Shown here piece after piece: positions 16,832 to 21,863 of a stretch of 21,863 bases of DNA. Numbering within the stretch: position 1 is the first letter of the stretch; each line of letters starts with the position of its first letter. Origin of the DNA: Vallitalea maricola (lineage in GTDB: Bacteria > Bacillota > Clostridia > Lachnospirales > Vallitaleaceae). Made by a program: the position numbers and the translations under genes. The stretch is taken from contig NZ_BTPU01000077.1 in NCBI RefSeq assembly GCF_036985595.1, forward strand, positions 1-21,863. The letters run 5' to 3'. The notes beneath the pieces were generated by a model that did not search any database, was not told where the DNA came from, and worked only from the letters and a program-made list of their open reading frames with translations.

Positions 16832-18553
16832 TTAATTTTTATCCCGCTTTGCTATAGTTACAGTAACAGTGCATCCTTTATTGGGTTCGCTGGTAATGTT
16901 AAGTCCATAATCATTACCGTAATATAATTTTACTCGTTTATCGATGTTTTTAATTCCAAAACCGTTTCCAGTTTCGCTCCATATAGTTGCTAATCGATCT
17001 TGAGTGATACCTATACCATTATCTGTTACGGTAAATATTATCTTGTTACCTGATTCTTTAACGCTTATATTAATAATACCTTTACCTTCAATTTCTTTTA
17101 TTCCGTGATAGATACTATTTTCAACAATTGGTTGTAGTAGTAGTTTTAGGCAGATTTCATTTTTTAACGATTCTGGACAATAAATAGTATATTCAAATTT
17201 ATTATAATACCTAATTAACATAATGTGCAAATAGGATTCTATTATAGACAGCTCATTTTCTATAGTTATAAAAGAACTTCCTTTATTTAATATTTCTCTA
17301 TAGAACTGAGAAAGGCTCATTACTATATCTGTAAGTTTTTCTTTTTCATCGATTTCTGCTAGAGAACAAACATTGTCAAGAGCATTATATAAAAAATGAG
17401 GGTTTATCTGCTGTTGTAGTAAATCTAGGGACAATTTCTGTTTCATTTTTTGTTCCTTGATTAAATCGTTAGTTAATTTTGATTGGGCTGTTAGCATCTT
17501 GTTAAATTCACGATAGAGAAACCCTATTTCTTCGCCTACCTGTAATTCTTCCATAGGTTCCCAATTACCTTCTATTACGTGTTGTATATGATCAATTAAT
17601 TTGTGAATAGGTGAAGTAATGTTTTTTGATATTTTATGTGAAAATAATGTTGCTAATATTATACAACATAATGCAATAAGTGCAGAAATTAGTATAATAG
17701 TATAAAATGGTTTAAGGAAAAAATTCCTATTTATTTCATGCATGATATACCAATTTAATTTGGGAAAATATTTATAGAAAACAATATTATCGTTAATAAA
17801 CGTATATCCTGAAGATTTACCATCAATAACGTCTAAAAAATTAGTATAGTATTGATAAAGTTTATAAAAACCATCTGTACTTTTAATTAAACCATATTGA
17901 TCAAGGATAAATTGGTTACCATAACCTCTTTTTGAATTATAACTGTATATATCTGAAATAGAAGTTTCGGGGATAGATATTTCAATATATCCTAACAATT
18001 TTCCAAAATCATAGCTATAAAAGTCTTGCAAATAGGATAGAACATTAATTGTATCATTAACCATATAAGGTTGCATTTTTTCTCTAGAAATCCAAATACT
18101 TTTAGATATGTTAATACCTTCAATATCTGGAGAAGTAGTAGATGTATCTGTTGTAGCAAGTAAAGTTCGGTCATAGCTGTAAATGGATACAGAGTGAATG
18201 AATTTAGTCGATTGAATAATGGTTTCAACCCTATTTTTTAAAGCAATAGAATCTAAATAAGTAAATACATGGGCATTATTATTATATTTAATAGCTAAAG
18301 CTTGTACTATAGGATCGACGGCTATAGTTTTACCAAAATTTTCAACTGTTATGAGAGAAAAATCTAGCTGCTTGGATATATAATTTAACTCATTTAATGA
18401 AGCAGTTGTAGTAAGGTCAAATTGGCGAGATACCATAATTGTTGATGTTATTATAAAAATTAATGAAATAACTATTACAGAAGTTAATATAATACTTAAA
18501 AAAATCTTTTTATTGATAGATAATGTATGTACTTTTCTTGAAAATTTAGCCAT
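16832..18553 (-). CDS. YesM-type membrane sensor histidine kinase
   Basis: The chosen ATG at 18553 gives 573 residues with a basic start (MAKFSRKVHTL) before the first membrane segment. AAGGCGG lies upstream. An in-frame TTG at 18610 would add 19 hydrophobic residues and is less likely. Order: membrane segment (about 15-37), an extracellular sensor of about 240 residues, a second membrane segment (about 282-303), HAMP (about 305-355), a His_kinase domain with H386 in QINPHFLYN, and an HATPase with VENSIYHGIKE, VTDNGIGI and GFGIKNIDKRVKLYYG. It signals to the adjacent YesN-type regulator. Kinases of this class usually sense sugars or a sugar-loaded binding protein outside the cell, and a binding protein is encoded divergently next door. 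The ligand is unknown. Confidence 0.94.
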   Translation of the reverse strand: MAKFSRKVHTLSINKKIFLSIILTSVIVISLIFIITSTIMVSRQFDLTTTASLNELNYISKQLDFSLITVENFGKTIAVDPIVQALAIKYNNNAHVFTYLDSIALKNRVETIIQSTKFIHSVSIYSYDRTLLATTDTSTTSPDIEGINISKSIWISREKMQPYMVNDTINVLSYLQDFYSYDFGKLLGYIEISIPETSISDIYSYNSKRGYGNQFILDQYGLIKSTDGFYKLYQYYTNFLDVIDGKSSGYTFINDNIVFYKYFPKLNWYIMHEINRNFFLKPFYTIILISALIALCCIILATLFSHKISKNITSPIHKLIDHIQHVIEGNWEPMEELQVGEEIGFLYREFNKMLTAQSKLTNDLIKEQKMKQKLSLDLLQQQINPHFLYNALDNVCSLAEIDEKEKLTDIVMSLSQFYREILNKGSSFITIENELSIIESYLHIMLIRYYNKFEYTIYCPESLKNEICLKLLLQPIVENSIYHGIKEIEGKGIINISVKESGNKIIFTVTDNGIGITQDRLATIWSETGNGFGIKNIDKRVKLYYGNDYGLNITSEPNKGCTVTVTIAKRDKN

Positions 18554-18662
18554 AAATATTACCGCCTTCAATGTAATTTTTAATATAATATATGGATATA
18601 ATAGGAGCAATGATTCCTTTTTATTTAAAAGACAAAATTGTGCAAGTTGACTAAGTAACTCT

Positions 18663-18668
18663 ATTATA
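18663..18668 (-). promoter_or_regulatory. Possible -10 box for the kinase/regulator operon
   Basis: On the minus strand, 18668 to 18663 reads TATAAT. No good -35 lies at the right distance (TTTACA at 18687-18682 is too close). It would give a leader of about 100 bases before the ATG at 18553. In such AT-rich DNA a chance match is quite possible. Confidence 0.3.
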
Positions 18669-18776
18669 TATATTTAAATTATGTAAATGCACTATAAGTA
18701 TACATGAAAAAACTCCATAAGTAAAAAAAAATATAGAAAAAGTACAAAAGATATGGAAAATGTCTATGGCTAGTTT

Positions 18777-18797
18777 GTGTAATATTTGATATTATAC
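18777..18797 (+). promoter_or_regulatory. Extended -10 promoter overlapped by a dyad, upstream of the binding-protein gene
   Basis: GTGTAATAT (18777-18785) and ATATTATAC (18789-18797) form an inverted repeat with 8 of 9 pairs around TTG. The right arm contains TGATATTAT (18787-18795), an extended -10 element. Transcription would start near 18802, about 42 bases before the ATG. A dyad lying on the -10 suggests a repressor site or DNA opening control. The rest of the 290-base divergent gap is AT-rich with no gene seen. Confidence 0.45.
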
Positions 18798-18843
18798 ACT
18801 TGCGATAATTTATAAAACTAAAATAAAACAAGGGGGTACAGCT

Positions 18844-20181
18844 ATGAAAAAGATTATTGCGTTACTGTTAGTATTGACAATGGGTCTTAGTTTAACTGCA
18901 TGTGGAGGAAATAAGGATGATTCAAATGATACTCCAAATGATAGTCAAAAAAGTACATCTAAAAAAGATGAAAAGATTGAAATTAGACTTTTAACAAGAA
19001 TGGCAGGTACAAGTACTCAGGTTGGAATTTTTAAAGATATTATTAAAGAATTTGAAGCCAAACATTCTGATGTAGTGGTAGTTGATGAATCACAAGGTGA
19101 TGAATCTTCATTTAATAATAAGCTAAAAGCAGATATTGCATCAGGAACACTTCCAAATATTTTTAGAATACAAGGTGTTGCAAATCTAGGAGATTATATA
19201 GAAAACGGATTAATCATGAATATGGATTCTGCACTTGAAGCGGATCCAGAGTGGAGTCAAGGATTTACCGAAGGTGCACTTAAATATTATCAAGTTCCTG
19301 GATATGAAGGTACTTATGCTATTCCAATGGAATCTGGATTAATTGGAGTATTCTACAACGAAGCTCTTTTCAAAAAAGCAAATATTGATAAATTTCCTGA
19401 AACATGGAGTGAGCTTAAGAGTGCTATAGAAAAATTAAATGCTATTAATGTAACTCCTATTGCATTAGGTGCAAAGACTACTTATATGGCAGGACATCTC
19501 CATGATCAAATCTTTTACAAGTGGATGGGAACAGATGCTGCAAAAGAACTTGGAGCTAGAAACTTAAAATGGACAGATGAAGATGTAGTAGAAACTCTTG
19601 GTTTTGTTAAAGAATTATATGATTTAAAAGCTTTTCCAGAAGGAGTAGCAGGTATTTCTGATGATATTGTATTAACACAATTCTTAAAAGGTGAAGCAGC
19701 TATGATTATCACAGGACCTTGGAATATAGGTAAATTAACAAATCCAGAAGAGACTGAGTTTGTTAATGATATAAAAGTTGCTAAGTTCCCATATTTTGAT
19801 GAAAAACCAGAATTTAAGGATCAAGATATGCAGATTGTAAGTCCATATATGGTAAATGGAAAATTAGAAGGTAAGGAAAAAGAATATACAATTGAACTAT
19901 TAAAAATGCTTACATCAGCAGATGCTGCTAAACGTTATGCAGAAGAAGCACAATTTATAGTTCCTCGAAAAGATATAGATATTGATGAAAGTAAAGTAAG
20001 TACTTTATTTACTGATGTTTTAAAATTAAGTGGAACTTCAGCAGGTATGGCTGTAGACGTATTTGATTATGATCCTCTTGCTTCTATGCAGGATAGAACA
20101 AGAAATTCTATCGTGGGTATGTTTGTTGGAAATACACCTGAACAGGCTGCTCAAGAAATTCAAAGTGAAATTGATAAATAA
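18844..20181 (+). CDS. Sugar ABC transporter substrate-binding lipoprotein (family 1)
   Basis: The 445-residue protein begins with a lipoprotein signal whose lipobox LTAC ends at Cys20, followed by a charged, flexible linker (about 21-45). The mature part has the two-lobe pattern of family 1 extracellular sugar-binding proteins: IEIRLLTRM, FEAKHSDVVVV, FKKANIDKFPETWSELKSAIEKL, GAKTTYMAGHL, FLKGEAAMIITGPWNIGKL and FPYFDEKPEF. It would capture an oligosaccharide outside the membrane and deliver it to the two permeases downstream. A GGGGG-type ribosome site lies a few bases upstream of the ATG. It is divergent from the sensor kinase, with which it may functionally pair. The sugar cannot be read from the sequence. 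Confidence 0.94.
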   Translation: MKKIIALLLVLTMGLSLTACGGNKDDSNDTPNDSQKSTSKKDEKIEIRLLTRMAGTSTQVGIFKDIIKEFEAKHSDVVVVDESQGDESSFNNKLKADIASGTLPNIFRIQGVANLGDYIENGLIMNMDSALEADPEWSQGFTEGALKYYQVPGYEGTYAIPMESGLIGVFYNEALFKKANIDKFPETWSELKSAIEKLNAINVTPIALGAKTTYMAGHLHDQIFYKWMGTDAAKELGARNLKWTDEDVVETLGFVKELYDLKAFPEGVAGISDDIVLTQFLKGEAAMIITGPWNIGKLTNPEETEFVNDIKVAKFPYFDEKPEFKDQDMQIVSPYMVNGKLEGKEKEYTIELLKMLTSADAAKRYAEEAQFIVPRKDIDIDESKVSTLFTDVLKLSGTSAGMAVDVFDYDPLASMQDRTRNSIVGMFVGNTPEQAAQEIQSEIDK

Positions 20182-20206
20182 TATCATTTATACATTTTAA
20201 ACTTAG

Positions 20207-20242
20207 AGTTCTAGAGGAGAAATATCTTCTCTGGAACTTTTT
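20207..20242 (+). terminator. Attenuating stem-loop between binding-protein and permease genes
   Basis: Bases 20207-20220 pair with 20225-20238 along 14 positions (two G-U pairs) around the loop AATA, and TTTT follows. It lies 25 bases after the binding-protein stop codon and before the permease start. Such partial terminators or stabilising hairpins typically give more binding protein than permease from a single transcript. Confidence 0.75.
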
Positions 20243-20286
20243 AAAATAACTTGTAAACATATGATTGTTTGAAGGGAGGACCTATT

Positions 20287-21180
20287 TTGCAAAATCCAAA
20301 AACTATACAGGCAAAGTCTAAAATATTTTTATTCTTAGTACCTGCTTTAGTAATTTACGTTATCTTTTTAATTCTACCAATGATAGGAGCTTTTTACTTT
20401 TCTACAACTGACTGGAAAGGTATTAAGGGTGTTGCGATTGAATTTGTAGGTTTGAAAAATTATATATCTGCTTTTAACAATCCAGCATTTATTTTATCTT
20501 TAAAAAATATGGCCAGAATGGTCTTTTTCAGTGTTTTATTTCATACCCCTATAGCTTTATTATTGGCTGTAGCCATAAATACTAAGCTAAAAGGATACAG
20601 ATTTTTTAAAACAATCTTTTTTGTTCCAACGATATTTCCATTAACTTCTATTGGTTTACTATGGTATTTTATTTTTATGCCTAATGGCTCAATGAATAAA
20701 TTTTTAACAGTTATTGGACTTCAAAATTTAGCTAGCAATTGGTTAATTAATCCCAGTACAGCCATTAATACAATTATATTTGTAAATATATGGACAGGAA
20801 TTGGTTATTATATGGTTATTCTTCTTGCAGGATTAACTACTATACCTGAAGATGTTTATGAAGCTGCTGCAATAGACGGAGCAAAAAGTTTTAGAAAACT
20901 TTTTTCCATTACTATTCCTATGCTTAAGCCAATTATTACAATGTGTATATTAATGGATATTATTGGTACAGTAAAAGTTTTTGATTTGATTTTTGTTATG
21001 ACAGAAGGAGGACCAAATGGACTTACTAATCTTCCTACAACCTTAATGTATTATGAAGCGTTTAGGTATGATAATTATGGTGTCGGAAGTGCGATTGGTG
21101 TAATCATATTAATTATTGCATTAGTTTTAACTTTAGGAAGTCAATACTTAATGAATAGAAAAGAAAAGGTTAATGGGTAA
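20287..21180 (+). CDS. Sugar ABC transporter permease 1 (MalF/UgpA type)
   Basis: TTG at 20287 is preferred because GGGAGGA (20274-20280) lies six bases upstream. The upstream in-frame TTG at 20269 would place that ribosome site inside the gene. This gives 298 residues, the usual family length. Six hydrophobic segments are visible, beginning with IFLFLVPALVIYVIFLI. The cytoplasmic EAA loop reads YEAAAIDGAKSFRKLFSITIP and docks the ATPase. The end (YLMNRKEKVNG) is short and charged. It forms a heterodimer with the permease encoded just downstream. No ATPase gene is in view; a shared MsmX-type ATPase encoded elsewhere is likely. Confidence 0.94.
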   Translation: MQNPKTIQAKSKIFLFLVPALVIYVIFLILPMIGAFYFSTTDWKGIKGVAIEFVGLKNYISAFNNPAFILSLKNMARMVFFSVLFHTPIALLLAVAINTKLKGYRFFKTIFFVPTIFPLTSIGLLWYFIFMPNGSMNKFLTVIGLQNLASNWLINPSTAINTIIFVNIWTGIGYYMVILLAGLTTIPEDVYEAAAIDGAKSFRKLFSITIPMLKPIITMCILMDIIGTVKVFDLIFVMTEGGPNGLTNLPTTLMYYEAFRYDNYGVGSAIGVIILIIALVLTLGSQYLMNRKEKVNG

Positions 21181-21192
21181 GGAGATGATAAG

Positions 21193-21863
21193 ATGAAAAA
21201 AATAAAAAATTTTAAAATAACATGGGGAAAAATAGGAATGTATGTTTTTCTATGTCTAATGGGATTTGCCTTTATCGGCCCTATGTTTTTTACTCTAGTA
21301 TCTTCACTAAAAAATAATACAGAAATATTTGATTCTCCTTTTAGTCTACCACAAAAACTGTTGTTTAATAATTATATAGTAGCATGGAAAGAAGCACATA
21401 TGGGTCAATATTTCTTTAATAGTATTTTTATATCAGTGGCAACAGTTGCATTATTAATTATAGTTGCTTCAATGGCAGCATATGTTTTATCTAGATTTAA
21501 TTTTAAGATAAATAAATTTTTAATCATATTTTTCCTATTAGGAATGATGATACCAATGCACACTATTTTAGTTCCTGTTGCCTATTTGATAGGAGAATTA
21601 AATCTAAAAAATAATTTAATTGCACTCATTTTATTATACGTAGCTTTTTCACTTCCATTCAGCATATTTGTTTTAACTGGATTTATGAAAGGTATTAATA
21701 ACTCTCTGGAAGAAGCTGCTATTATAGATGGAGCAGGATATTTTCAAATATATCATAGAATAATGCTACCCATGACTATACCTGCTATATCAACTATATC
21801 CATTTTTAACTTTTTAGGTGCTTGGAATAATATTCTTTTCCCATTATTATTTATCAATAATAA
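21193..21863 (+). CDS. Sugar ABC transporter permease 2 (MalG/UgpE type), 3'-truncated by window end
   Basis: ATG 21193 follows AAGGAG (21179-21184), which overlaps the stop codon of permease 1, so the two are translationally close. The 223 codons present read without interruption to the right edge: a first membrane segment (YVFLCLMGFAFIGPMFFTLV), the periplasmic segment FNNYIVAWKEAHMGQYFFNS, a MalG-type core with MIPMHTILVPVAYLI, and an EAA loop, EEAAIIDGAGYFQIYHRIMLP. The family is about 270-280 residues long, so roughly 50 residues lie beyond the window. It pairs with permease 1 as the transport channel. Confidence 0.94.
   Translation, partial: MKKIKNFKITWGKIGMYVFLCLMGFAFIGPMFFTLVSSLKNNTEIFDSPFSLPQKLLFNNYIVAWKEAHMGQYFFNSIFISVATVALLIIVASMAAYVLSRFNFKINKFLIIFFLLGMMIPMHTILVPVAYLIGELNLKNNLIALILLYVAFSLPFSIFVLTGFMKGINNSLEEAAIIDGAGYFQIYHRIMLPMTIPAISTISIFNFLGAWNNILFPLLFINN

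Noticed and set aside
20269..20286. TTG 20269 as start of permease 1
   Set aside because: The GGGAGGA ribosome site lies downstream of it; TTG 20287 is placed correctly.
1..21863. Mobile element, prophage, CRISPR array or tRNA
   Set aside because: No transposase, integrase, regularly spaced repeats or cloverleaf-like sequence was found; the only perfect long repeat is the end fold-back.

Overview
The window is a low-GC, AT-rich stretch with strong Shine-Dalgarno sites, extended -10 promoters, a lipoprotein signal of Gram-positive type and YesM/YesN-type signalling. This fits an anaerobic Firmicute, most likely class Clostridia; the genus cannot be fixed from the sequence. There are no rRNA or tRNA genes, CRISPR arrays, transposases or phage genes. 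Both ends cut through genes: the first coding region has no start codon, and the last runs off the right edge.

Left block (8-9066, + strand): four closely spaced genes that look like one operon for complex glycan breakdown. They are a truncated barrel glycosidase-like gene, a cytoplasmic GH95-type enzyme (alpha-fucosidase/galactosidase family), a cytoplasmic DUF5107-TPR protein, and a large secreted GH101-like enzyme with two C-terminal CBM32-type domains. A terminator follows at about 9078-9118.

Middle block (9128-14066): an AraC-family regulator on the - strand, divergent from a uroporphyrinogen-decarboxylase-superfamily gene, with facing extended -10 promoters in the 115 bp between them. 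Next comes a secreted GH98-like endo-glycosidase with two tandem CBM32-type domains, then a strong terminator. A low-specificity L-threonine aldolase (14269-15288) follows with its own promoter.

Right block (15296-21863): a - strand YesM-type histidine kinase and YesN-type response regulator, divergent from a sugar ABC importer made of a lipoprotein binding protein, permease 1 and a truncated permease 2. No ATPase is encoded in the window. Such importers often share a MsmX-type ATPase encoded elsewhere.

Working model (inference): the secreted GH101-like and GH98-like enzymes cut O-linked or blood-group-like oligosaccharides from a glycoprotein, the ABC importer takes them up, and the cytoplasmic GH95 and DUF5107 proteins process them. 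The two-component system and the AraC protein would sense the sugars. Threonine aldolase could dispose of threonine from the peptide backbone, but it may be an unrelated neighbour. The most interesting parts are the poorly characterised members (barrel enzyme, DUF5107-TPR, UroD-like) kept together with mucin-type glycosidase families. The perfect inverted repeat at the extreme left end looks like a fold-back assembly artefact rather than biology.
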